From Lytechinus variegatus (taxonomy: Eukaryota > Echinodermata > Echinoidea > Temnopleuroida > Toxopneustidae), in NCBI RefSeq assembly GCF_018143015.1, contig NC_054756.1:30067940-30131939 (forward strand): DNA of 64,000 nt. Direction: 5' to 3'. Under the pieces are notes generated by a model that was given only the letters and a program-made list of their open reading frames with translations, was not told the origin of the DNA and did no database searches. Position 1 is the stretch's first letter. Every line of letters begins with the position of its first letter. Below, in pieces: positions 44,131-64,000 of this stretch. The position numbers were made by a program, and so were the translations under genes.

Positions 44131-44628
44131 ATAACACTTACACCGAGTCTGCAATCATTTAATGGAAATAACCCCCTTCCATTAGTTATATTACACTGTA
44201 GCAACAACACCCTAAGAAGGTAATGGCCTGTCTGATTCATCCTTCTCACATCACCCCACGAGGGAGCCGTTAGCCATTCATCTACAATCCCATCCATTCC
44301 GCTCTTTCTCTTCACTGATCACCTAGCCCTCGTATCACATTCTCTGATGCTGCTACAATTCCATCTTCTCCGCTGATATAGGCATCAAACACAGATGCTC
44401 AAATAGTCCAATCTACATGGGTGTTAAAATCGGTTCTATTCTAGGATATTTTTATCTTCTGGTCGAGCTTGTCAAGCAGTGATTTGTCTTCAGTATGAGG
44501 TAAAATGCATTTGAAGATGCAGTTGTCTGGGGTTTATTTTGCAAACCATTTCTGTTGAACTGTTGTTTGTCAAATTATTAAAGTACCGTATCAGCTTTCA
44601 GTGTAGCCTGTGTAAATGATACACATTT

Positions 44629-44982
44629 ACCGTGTTTACAGGCTGCATTTGCTTTTTCATTGCGTGTAAACACGATTAATTTGCATCAGCTCCCGGTTCA
44701 GAATCGGCAATTTTGCACCACCAAAGTAGTAGGTTCAGAACCGTGAGCCGATGCAGAATCGGCTTTCTTACCACATGTATAAAACAGAGAGCCATTTCTG
44801 CATCGGCAATTGGTGCACATTTCATTTACTCTACCATTATGACGTACTTGTAAACACACGGATCCAGTGTTGTCTTTATTATGACGTATAATGTTTGTGC
44901 GCGGATCAGTTTTTGCCCCAAAAGCCGATTCTGCATCGGCTCGCGGTTCTGAACCAAAAGCCGATCACATGTAAACATGGTA
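44629..44982. mobile_element. Palindromic MITE rich in CCGATGCAGAATCGGCT
   Basis: The ends CCGTGTTTACA and TGTAAACATGG are inverted. Inside, GCCGATGCAGAATCGGCT-like words occur in both orientations (about 44748, 44800 and 44925), and CGGTTCAGAA/TTCTGAACC also face each other. No coding capacity. Confidence 0.65.
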
Positions 44983-45669
44983 CTTGTGGCTCTAATCCTT
45001 GATGTATTTTAGTGTAAAAAACTGATGGTTAACAATCTACATTTACCACTCTCCACTCAGGAATAGGGTACCCAGTAGGAAGAATCCTTGAGCATCTGAT
45101 CAGGGTAGCCATACTAAAGCTGGGATCATACTAGTTTGAAGCTCTTCATAGATTCACTGAATTTATGTGTGTGTGACTGTAGGATTATGAAGATTATCTG
45201 TCTGTACACGTACAGTCTGTATGACATCCCCCATAGCTATTGATATTCACATTGTGAAAAAAACAACAGCATAGTTTAGATCTATTCCTGAAATTCTGTT
45301 GAACAAAATATGATTTCCTTTTTCATGTATGTATCTAGGATCTTTATATGGACATGGATCTATTCTAGATATATGCACAGTTTACATTGATGATTGTATA
45401 TGACTGCACCTTTGATACTAAATCTAAATTTAGCTCATTTCTCTACAGCCTCCGAATGAGAGTTTATTACAAAGCTAATATTACTTCTAATGCTACAGAT
45501 AAATGTCAAATTTAATGAGATACTTTTGCCATTTGTCTTATTTTGCTGAGAACGAAATTCCCTCTCTGATCAACACTGAATGTTGAAAGCAGTATAAACA
45601 GTGTGGAGGATTGATTAGAATTTTATTACTTTTCATATTTTAGTATCTATAGATTCTGTATGGAAAAGA

Positions 45670-46095
45670 AAGATTTTCAGTAATATTTCTGTCTTGGCCA
45701 GGAAGGTGAAGGCGGACGTACATGTAGGGATCCAAAAGACATTCCATCGTCTGTCCATCACAGAAAATTAATTTTATCAAGACTCTCTTTTAAATATGAT
45801 GTGATCCTATGGCAACCAAACTTTGGTGCTAGATGCACCATGTTTAATGGTGCTGTCAGAGGTCACATGGTGGGTCAAAGGTCATTTGAGGTTACACTAT
45901 TTTATATTTTGAACCTGCAGGACTTTTTGACATACCTTCTTGTGGCACCAAACATACAACTGTTGATCCATTAGAAACCAAATATGGATGCTAGATGCAA
46001 CAATGTCGTGTTGTTTTGCCCTGAGAGGTCATGTGATGAGGTCAAAGGTCATTTGGGGTTAAACAGTTTTTACTGACTTGACTCCCGTGTAACAA
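45670..46095 (+). repeat. Dispersed repeat with duplicated GGTCAAAGGTCA-bearing units
   Basis: Two imperfect tandem units, about 45830-45930 and 45985-46085, share CAACCAAACTTTGG or AACCAAATATGGATGCTAGA, AGGTCA.ATG and GTCAAAGGTCATTTG(A/G)GGTTA. The left part (AAGGCGGACGTACATGTAGG, TCGTCTGTCC) resembles a repeat style common in this window. Class unknown. Confidence 0.5.
46039..46051 (+). promoter_or_regulatory. Perfect DR1 hexamer pair (possible nuclear-receptor site) in a repeat
   Basis: AGGTCAAAGGTCA is two AGGTCA half sites separated by one base, the consensus bound by HNF4-, RXR- and COUP-TF-type receptors. A near-perfect second one, GGGTCAAAGGTCA, is at 45872-45884. Both are part of a repeat and there is no gene close by, so use as a regulatory site is only a possibility. 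Confidence 0.25.
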
Positions 46096-46221
46096 CTTTG
46101 CATCCATTGCTCCTTTTTCAACTAAACTTTGGTCAGATGCATTTTAACGAACCTTCATGTAATATTGGCATCAATATCAAATGGTATGGTCAAAGCCATC
46201 TTATTTCAAATGGTATTTTAC

Positions 46222-46398
46222 CTTGGGGCTGCTTCATAAAGCTGTTCATAGCATGAAGCAACTTTAAGAACGACTGGTGAACCTTTCTTACGCACTAAAC
46301 CAGCGTCAATGAATGTACCATTTACTACGAGAAAGGATCACCAGTCGTTCTTAAAGTCACTCTTAACTTTATTAGGAACAGCTTTATGAAACACCCAC
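46222..46398. mobile_element. Palindromic MITE with TTTCATAAAGC tips, copy 2
   Basis: TTGGGGCTGCTTCATAAAGC at left faces GCTTTATGAAACACCCACC at right; AAGAACGACTGGTGAACC faces GGATCACCAGTCGTTCTT. It is related to 21128-21312. Confidence 0.7.
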
Positions 46399-47244
46399 CA
46401 GCAACACTAAATATGAGTCATGACTGGACAAGGGTTGGTCTAATGGCAACCAAACTGAATATGAATTACATCTTTATTCTCCAAATTAACACGTACCCTC
46501 CTTCACCCAAGTAGAGTTACCTGTAGGCTTATATTGAATTATTCAATAAAGGAAAGAGATCAATGGAGAAGAGGAGTGAGATGTGTAGGTACCTGTATGT
46601 TGGTATTCATAGTCGAAAAGTACAATTTGATAAAGTTCTCTCGGTGAGTTTTATAGCTCAATTCAATCTCCATCTACTCTAGATAGTCCAATACTAATGT
46701 GTTCATGAGGGCGTGTGTTGTATGCATTTTGGCTGTGTGTGTATAGTGTAGACCCTACATGTGTGTCAGCTTTATCAAATTAACCTGTTGTACAGTTTTC
46801 CAATATCAGATTCTCTGCTAGGCATGGATGGTATGGAATAAAATGGGACAGTCTGGCTCTGGGAGATTTTAATTCTATCCTATCCACATAGATCCCTATT
46901 CCTAAAACAATTGAACTGCAACAGCTACATGTAGCAAGATGTGAAGAAACAAACATAGTGCATGGAAACCTGCAAAATTGTCTAATTTGAAAATTATTCT
47001 TGATTAAAAAAAAGGAAGTTTCTCAAATTGAATTTTGCTTTACATGTAGGTATTTTTTCAATATTTCTTGTTTCACAAAAGTAATTCTCACATTTTAGAT
47101 CACAGTGTATATTAATGCACATAATACAATGTAAAGATTTGGTACATTAAAATGCAGCATCAGAGATGCCAAGTTCAAAGACCAGCTATGCATGAGATTT
47201 TCTGTGAATCTGAGTGAGATCACAGACATTGTGATCAATGTATA
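46399..47244. other. Intergenic stretch, no gene seen
   Basis: AT-rich sequence without recognisable exons or clear repeat boundaries. Confidence 0.4.
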
Positions 47245-47596
47245 TAATAATGATAGCCAATTTTTATAAAGCGCTTTTCCCAGAATGGCCCAAAGCGCGT
47301 TACAGCATATTATTACCCCGGTCATTGGATTCATTTCAATCAAGCACGAAAAGTGCACAATTTCCACTCCCTGGGGAGCATTCCTTGCATTCATCGCAGC
47401 CACATTATGGCGCTGGCAAAATCAAACATACAATATCTTTCGCATCCTACCGGGTACCCATTTAGCACCTGGGTCGAGAGTGGCAAAGTGTGGATTAACG
47501 CCTTGCCAAAGGACGCTAGACCGCGGTGGGATTCGAACACACGACCCTATGTTTACAAGGCGAGAGTCAGAACCACTACACCACAGCTCTTCCACA
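47245..47596 (-). mobile_element. tRNA-derived SINE, family S1, full-length copy
   Basis: On the minus strand: GTGGTGTAGTGGTTCTGACT (box A region), GGTCGTGTGTTCGAATCCC (box B), AAGGCGTTAATCCACACTTT, GAAAAGCGCTTTATAAAAAT, and an ATT-rich 3' end. The same order as 12867-13213. Confidence 0.78.
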
Positions 47597-47879
47597 TGGG
47601 GATATGGGGATAGGCTGTGAGATTTGAGGGGATGAACAAGAGTCCAAAATGCTTGAGTCTCATGCATAATGCGTGAGACTTGGTAGCTCTGCAGCATACA
47701 TGTACATATTATGTTAATAAATCATTTTGTGTTTTAGGCCTCATTGCAAAAACTTTATTGCAATGCCCCATTATTGATTTTAGGATATTTTATGCTTCAT
47801 TTGCAATTGAACACACATTACATTGGAAGTATCGTGGAAAAGCAGGTCTGACTCTTACCTTGCAATCTTAGGTTAGGGA

Positions 47880-48010
47880 TGTTTGTTCGAATCTTTCCCA
47901 GGCTTTAAAAGCGTCCTTTGGCAAGGCATCAATCTACACTTTGCTTCTTTCCGCCCAGGTATTAAATGGGTACCCGGTACAATGTGAAAACCACATAGTC
48001 TTGCAGGCGT
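47880..48010 (+). mobile_element. SINE fragment, family S1
   Basis: The box-B-like TGTTTGTTCGAATCTTTCCC is followed by GCGTCCTTTGGCAAGGC, CTACACTTTGC and AAATGGGTACCCGGTA, on the plus strand. Head and tail are incomplete. Confidence 0.6.
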
Positions 48011-48114
48011 GTGGAAGAATTGTTTTGTATTATAAGGCTAATATACATGTACATGTATGCGTGTGCTCCTTGAAAAAGGTATGTTTTTAATTACAATGTA
48101 TTTTGCTTATAAGC

Positions 48115-48724
48115 ATTAAAGGTCAAGTCCACCTCAGAAAAATGTTGATTTGAATCACTAGAGAAAAATCAGACAAGCACAATGCTGAAGATTTCATCAA
48201 AATCAGATGTAAAATAAGAAAGTTATGACATTTCAAAGATTCGCTTATTTTTAACAAAATAGTTATATGAACGAGCCAGTTACATCCAAATGAGAGAGTT
48301 GATGATGTCACTCACTCACTATTTCTTTTGTTTTTTATTGTTTGAATTATACAATATTTCAATTTTTACGAATTTGACAATTAGGACCTCCTTGCCTGAA
48401 GCACAAAATGTTAAAATATGGAATTCCACGTGTTCAGGGAGGAATGAAACTTCATTTCACATGACAATGACGAGAAAATCAAAATATTTCATATTTCAAA
48501 CAATAAAAAACAAAAGAAATAGTGAGTGAATGACATCATCGACTCTCTCATTTGGATGTAGCTGGCTCGTTCATATAACTGTTTTTGTGAAATGAAGCGA
48601 AATTTTGAAATGTCATAACTTTCTTATTTTACATCCGATTTTGATGAAATTTTCAGTGTTATGCTTGTTGAATTTTTCTCTTTTTATTCAAATCAAGTTT
48701 TTGTTGGGGTGGACTTGTCCTTTA
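48115..48724. mobile_element. Foldback MITE, family A, copy 3
   Basis: TTAAAGGTCAAGTCCACCTC at left, GGGGTGGACTTGTCCTTTAA at right. Long inverted arms, including TCATCAAAATCAGATGTAAA versus TTTACATCCGATTTTGATGA and GAGAGTTGATGATGTCACTC versus its mirror near 48530. The best preserved copy. Confidence 0.82.
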
Positions 48725-49324
48725 AGTAGGCCTATAGGCCTACATTTGAAATGTAACTATTATAATTATTGTACAAGTTTCTTGCAATGCCCTGATAAAG
48801 TATACATGCATTTTAAGGATTTGTTTGTCGCTGCACAGTACATGTACATGTGTGCATTTTTTTTTTTTTTTGCTTTTGCACTTATCATTCATCCACTGGC
48901 AATAAATTATGTGCAGGCTGAGGAATACAAGATGAAAAGTAGTTCACTCAGTGACCTTTTACTGAGAAACGTAACATGGTGGGCTTCAGGCTTTTTCAAT
49001 TAGCACATCAGTATTTGATTATTTATACTTCAGGAGGAGTAATGAGTTTCAGAGTACTTAATAGGCTACATGAGATGATTATTTTTATTCCTGCTATTTC
49101 ATGCAAATCCTGAGCCATGATTTTTGGGGTGTGATTATTTGTTTTCTTATTCTACCTCCTTTTTGTTATTTTATTGTGGAATTCATTTCAAGATGTTTCA
49201 AGAGTATATTTTCATCATTATAACATGTACCAGAAATTAGAATGGAGACAGATTTTGCAATCGCATGAAATTTTGAATTTACAGTATATGCGTACTATAG
49301 GTGATACATTATTTTGCTATAGTC
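48725..49324. other. Intergenic stretch, no gene seen
   Basis: Contains TACATGTACATGTG words and a T run at about 48858. No exon recognised. Confidence 0.4.
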
Positions 49325-49328
49325 TTAA

Positions 49329-49885
49329 CCCTTACTAGGCCAAATATTTGGAGTTGTATTATCTATGACGGGGGGGGGGGGGGGGGGGGGGTGAATACAA
49401 GGCTGTATGGTTAAGTTTTCTAAAATATTTTGATATGAATTAATTATGCTATTATGTGTAAGTCACACTTTTTTTATAACTCACTATAAAAACCTCCTAG
49501 AATGCTAATTTTTGGTGTAAATATTCTTTATATGTATAATCCTTGTTTGAAAATGAATTTATTATGGTATTGTTTTTGATTTTTCTATACATGTATTTCT
49601 TTGCTTAAGTTTTGACCTTTTGTTTTTCTTCGTTTTTTCACCAGATTTATAGCAGAACCTTTTTGATGCATAATTATGCTTAAGTCAATTAATTTCAGCT
49701 ATTGAAAATAAGAATAACTATATCTTTATGAATAAGATGAGAAAATCAATTTACATAGTACATGTAAACAAAATCACATTTTGGGTCTGATATGCACTTA
49801 CATTTATATTGTGTAATTTTTCAACCACATACCCGGGCATCATAAATTTGGTCTCAAAACAACATTTTCCCCAGCGGTTTTAGGG
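49329..49885 (-). mobile_element. TTAA-targeting MITE (piggyBac-type), copy 3, shorter
   Basis: Flanked by TTAA at 49325-49328 and 49886-49889. The tips CCCTTACTAGGCC and CAGCGGTTTTAGGG are imperfect. Read in reverse, the inside follows the 35202 copy (TGCATAATTATGC, CACCAGATTTATAGCAGAAC, and the GGTCTGATATGCACTTACA phrase). A G run of about 22 lies just inside the left end. 557 bp, so internally shortened. Confidence 0.65.
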
Positions 49886-49889
49886 TTAA

Positions 49890-51574
49890 AATCTTAGAGT
49901 TAGGATAGTATTAGAGTTTTTGGTTCAGAAGTAATCTTATCAGGATTAGCGTTTAGTTTTGGAGGTTATGTTTTTCATATGTTTGGCTTAATGTACAGAT
50001 TTTGCATGCATGCGAGCAATTGTCCCTTTAAAGCATATTTCATGGAATGGTTCTTCATACCAATACAAATCTTTCTCGTTCCCAGTATTGTCTCACCTGC
50101 GTAGCAGAGTGAGACTATAGGCGCCGCTTTTCCAACTCTAAATGAAAACCAATTTCATGACAATACAATATTTCAGTTGAACGGAGAGATATAATATTGT
50201 ATGTTTAACTGAATGAAAATTGGAAAAGCATTTCAACACCATCTTTTTGTGGGGCGAGTTCAAGACGCATGGCCATGTGTAACTTGACTCCCATTTAAAA
50301 GAAAAAGATCTACACCTTGCAAACAGGAAAATTGAGAGAATCAAAGCCCCTTAGAAGCCTCTTGCAGAATTTCCTCGATATGTCATACAACATGTACATG
50401 TATTTATCTTCATGCGTCACTCTTGTTGTTCACCTATTTGTGTATATATTCAGTTTGGTTGCTGGGCATAATTTCAATTGAAATTCTAGCTGGTTTATTG
50501 GATTGGACTCACATCCCTAATGCTTTAAGCGATATCCATATTTGGATGGAGAAATTCTTTCTTTTTTGCTATTGTTTATAGATCATACTGTACATCCTTG
50601 TAAAATTTCTAAAGAATAGTCTTCCACTTTCCTCCTTTTAAAACATGTTTCTAGCATATTGTTGCAGGGAAGGAGGGGGGGGGGGTTGAGATGCACATGC
50701 AATGAATATTTTTTTGCATTACATGTACATACAAGTAGTAGAGTTTGGATAATGCTCAGAAATAAAATGCTCCCTCCCTAATACATACAATGTACTGCCT
50801 TGATGTCACCCCTAATATTTCAGAGTAGCTAGCCATGATAATTCACAAGAGCGTGTACTGCCACTCACATGCTTCATTTGATAGAGATGCAATTGACTTT
50901 CTCTCATCTTGAGAGTCAACAACATAGAGGCCTGTAGTAAATGTCCTTCATGGCATGTTCAGACCATGGAGCCACCTCATGTTCACACTTTGATTGAGAA
51001 TGCTCACATACAAATCCCAGTTACTACATGTATGTGTGATATGCTGCACCTTTCATTCAATCTTGGATGCGGCTCAGATGTGGCTTTTTTCAGTTCATGA
51101 AAGGTCGAGGGTCAGAATGAATTATATATTTCAGTCATCCTTTCGAGAAGACTCTTGACCCATCTCCAAACTTTTTTTTTTATTAATGAGCAGGATTCTC
51201 AAATTGTGCAGTTTAATAATGCAGGTTATGTTTCCCATTACAGTTATGACAGTAAGCCACAGTATTTCCTCGCTGCACTCTTGAAAGATGATGTAGACTT
51301 TTTCTGAAATCCTGAACGCAAGTTTTGTTGCCAATCCGCATTTACGGTATTTTGAGGGTGAATCCTTGAAATGAATATAAGATGAAAATTGTTGCTGCGT
51401 GAGCACTGTGACTGAATATTTAATGTGAACAGGGCTCCAATAATCGTGTGCAAATTTATTGTGAAGTATGCGTTAAGACACTGTCCAATGACTTGTAAGA
51501 GTACGCTATTTTAGCCTCATCAAGAGGCCTTGTTTCAACTGTCCTCTGTGTGGTTGGAGGATAAGATACAATAG
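49890..51574. other. Intergenic stretch with one repeat scrap
   Basis: At 50087-50133 the phrase CTCACCTGCGTAGCAGAGTG is followed by AGACTATAGGCGCCGC, probably the end of a dispersed repeat. The remainder shows no gene; a short G run is at 50675. Confidence 0.4.
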
Positions 51575-52039
51575 GTGGTTTCAGACCGCCTCTAAGTTCA
51601 TCAGTTCCAGGTATTTTCTGATTGGAAATTTACCCTGATCAGAAAATACCAGGTGATTTCAGAAATGTGATAGCAAATTACTTGTAATCTCCCCGAAAGT
51701 ACCTGTTATTTATAGTATTTATTTGTCAAAATTACGAGAACTTTCGCAGTGATTTTTCCAAGGTTGCAGGTATTTTGGTATCGTGAAAGTAAATTACGGA
51801 AACTTCTAGCTCAGCGTGAAGTTGGGCGCCTCCTGCTGAGCCAGAGATTTTTAATCTTGCGCCTTTCTTGCTTATCAGACCGTACTTCTCATGTTCTTAA
51901 CTTCAGGAATTGATCTCGAAGAGTACATGTATGTTTCGGGACAGTGTGAATGTGGGAATAATTAATGGGTATTTTGTGGCCTAAAAAAGTTATTGTAATT
52001 TAATGGGGATTCTTGTAATCAAGGCGGTTTGAAACCAAC
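51575..52039. mobile_element. Foldback MITE with GTGGTTTCAGACCGCC tips
   Basis: GTGGTTTCAGACCGCC at left is mirrored by GGCGGTTTGAAACCAAC at right. The left part has its own small palindrome (CCAGGTATTTTCTGAT and ATCAGAAAATACCAGG). No coding capacity. Confidence 0.65.
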
Positions 52040-52196
52040 TAATGTTGCTTCTTGATTTCTTTTCCCCCTTTTGAGAGAGCCCATCTGAATCTTAGGTAAA
52101 AAGTGCTGTGATATATCCTCTATCTAATTTTTCAGCATTACAGAGCCCAGTGATTCTATTAATTTTTTAAAATGATTAAATAGTGATACTAGTGCT

Positions 52197-52351
52197 CAGT
52201 GGTGTACGCAGGGGAAGGGGTGCTTGTCAAATTTTGTTTTGGGGTAGGAAATCACCTAAAATCTGTGGTGAAGACCTTTTTTTTGGGGGGGGGTGTCAAC
52301 ATTTCTCTCAGCTTGAACCCACCCCCTTCACAAATCCTGCATACGCCACTG
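52197..52351. mobile_element. Small hAT-like MITE with perfect 8-bp target duplication
   Basis: CAGTGGTGTACGCAGGGG at left and CCTGCATACGCCACTG at right are inverted; both flanks are ctagtgct (52189-52196 and 52352-52359), an exact 8-bp duplication. Only 155 bp long, with one G run. The cleanest example of this family in the window. Confidence 0.85.
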
Positions 52352-52782
52352 CTAGTGCTCTCTCTCTCATTTATGTTTTGTTTTATTTTTCTCTAAAGTG
52401 GATAATTAGCTTCCAAACTTTAATAGTGATTGTATACTAGAAAGCTGCAGACAGAGATCTTGATATTTTCAGCTACCGGGGTATCAACATTTCTTGGAAG
52501 TCGTTTATATGAAAAATACAATTTTTTTGGGGGGGGGTTGAAATATTGATAATCCAGTAAAGCTGGTTTTGGTCATGCTTACACATCATATTATCTAGTA
52601 ATTGATTTTGGATTTTGGAGTTTCTTTTTAAACTTAGAATAAATTTGTACAAAAATCTCCATGTATGTGGCTGAGCTGATGTTCAAACTTACTGTTGCAT
52701 TGGTTTTGAAATGTGTGTAATGATATGATATTCATCCATTATAACATACATAGATGTCTTTCATTTGTCTCTTTGTATTCAG

Positions 52783-53067
52783 GGCCTTTAAATGTCTGGT
52801 CTGTGTGCATCACTAGTAAAACTACCAAGTAGGATTCCATCCCTGGTTAGTTTCACATCAATCCTCTTTCAAATTCAGCCAATCAGCTCTCTCCTCACAA
52901 ACCATCAACCAATCAGAAATCACCGTACATCAAGTCCTACTTATGTACAGCAGAATCCTGCCTCAGGTGTTTGTAGTGGATTTAATTGTAGGAGGGAGGA
53001 AGGTCAGTCTGGAAACCGTCCAATCAGATCAAGAAGGAATTTGAATCACCCAATCAGCAATCAGTAC
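52783..53067 (+). other. Possible 5' UTR or alternative N-terminal extension of the thioesterase gene
   Basis: The sequence is preceded by TTTGTATTCAG, a good splice acceptor, and has an ATG at 52792 in frame with the thioesterase. The 92 extra codons read MSGLCASLVKLPSRIPSLVS and onward, Ser- and Arg-bearing and almost free of acidic residues at first, which could resemble a mitochondrial presequence. They contain no stop, which is mildly surprising for an untranslated leader. An upstream first exon is implied but was not found. Confidence 0.4.
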
Positions 53068-63897
<10,830 letters not shown>

Positions 63898-64000
63898 TAT
63901 TTTCACCCAGCCAGATAGCATTCAACCTATCTTTGAATTATTCTTCATTGCAAATTATTTCATACCTAATCACCACTTCACAATGGAAATTATAGAGCTT

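Noticed and set aside
47095-47403. 102-codon minus-strand frame
   Set aside because: Partly over a SINE tail, hydrophobic by AT-rich composition, no splice signals or family match.

Overview
The window is animal nuclear DNA, most likely from an echinoderm and probably a sea urchin. Exons are short with GT..AG introns, base composition is AT-rich, and the non-coding DNA is saturated with short non-autonomous transposons, tRNA-derived SINEs, LINE pieces and GGGGGG-tipped elements. The echinoid assignment is an inference from the repeat style and the repeated ACATGTACATGT words. Nothing here is prokaryotic, and no rRNA gene, functional tRNA gene or CRISPR array was seen.

Three host protein-coding genes can be assembled exon by exon with consistent splice phases. 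(1) Minus strand, 10216-13489: a four-exon macrodomain gene of the OARD1/TARG1 type (terminal ADP-ribose / O-acetyl-ADP-ribose hydrolase), 187 aa. (2) Minus strand, 22711-29574: an eight-exon classical short-chain dehydrogenase/reductase, 250 aa, with the complete cofactor and Ser-Tyr-Lys catalytic signature. (3) Plus strand, about 53068-63897: a seven-exon acyl-protein thioesterase (LYPLA1/2 type), 223 aa from the conserved MCGN start, or 315 aa if an in-frame upstream ATG is used. The three genes have no obvious shared pathway and no operon-like logic applies.

Layout. 1-8400: LINE fragment, foldback and hAT-like elements, CTA/CTG microsatellite. 8404-10095: a 76-bp tandem array lying about 120 bp beyond the OARD1-like stop codon. 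10216-13489: OARD1-like gene. 14400-22626: mostly transposon tissue (hAT-like elements, some with 8-bp target duplications, a GC-rich internal satellite, a LINE 3' fragment). 22711-29574: SDR gene with repeats in its introns. 30100-52400: about 22 kb with no recognisable host exon, made of MITEs, SINEs, a compound foldback, a 35-bp minisatellite and long palindromes. 52783-63897: thioesterase gene, whose first intron carries an almost full-length antisense LINE and whose third exon end plus splice donor has been tandemly copied into the intron.

No wholly new biological system was found. The most notable observations are the tandemly copied exon/donor segment in the thioesterase gene, the 76-bp array with alternating variants beside the OARD1-like gene, a TTAA-targeting MITE family with three copies (one splitting a SINE exactly at TTAA), an insertion whose related unoccupied copy lies nearby, and a pair of inverted exon-like duplicates ending in GC hairpins.
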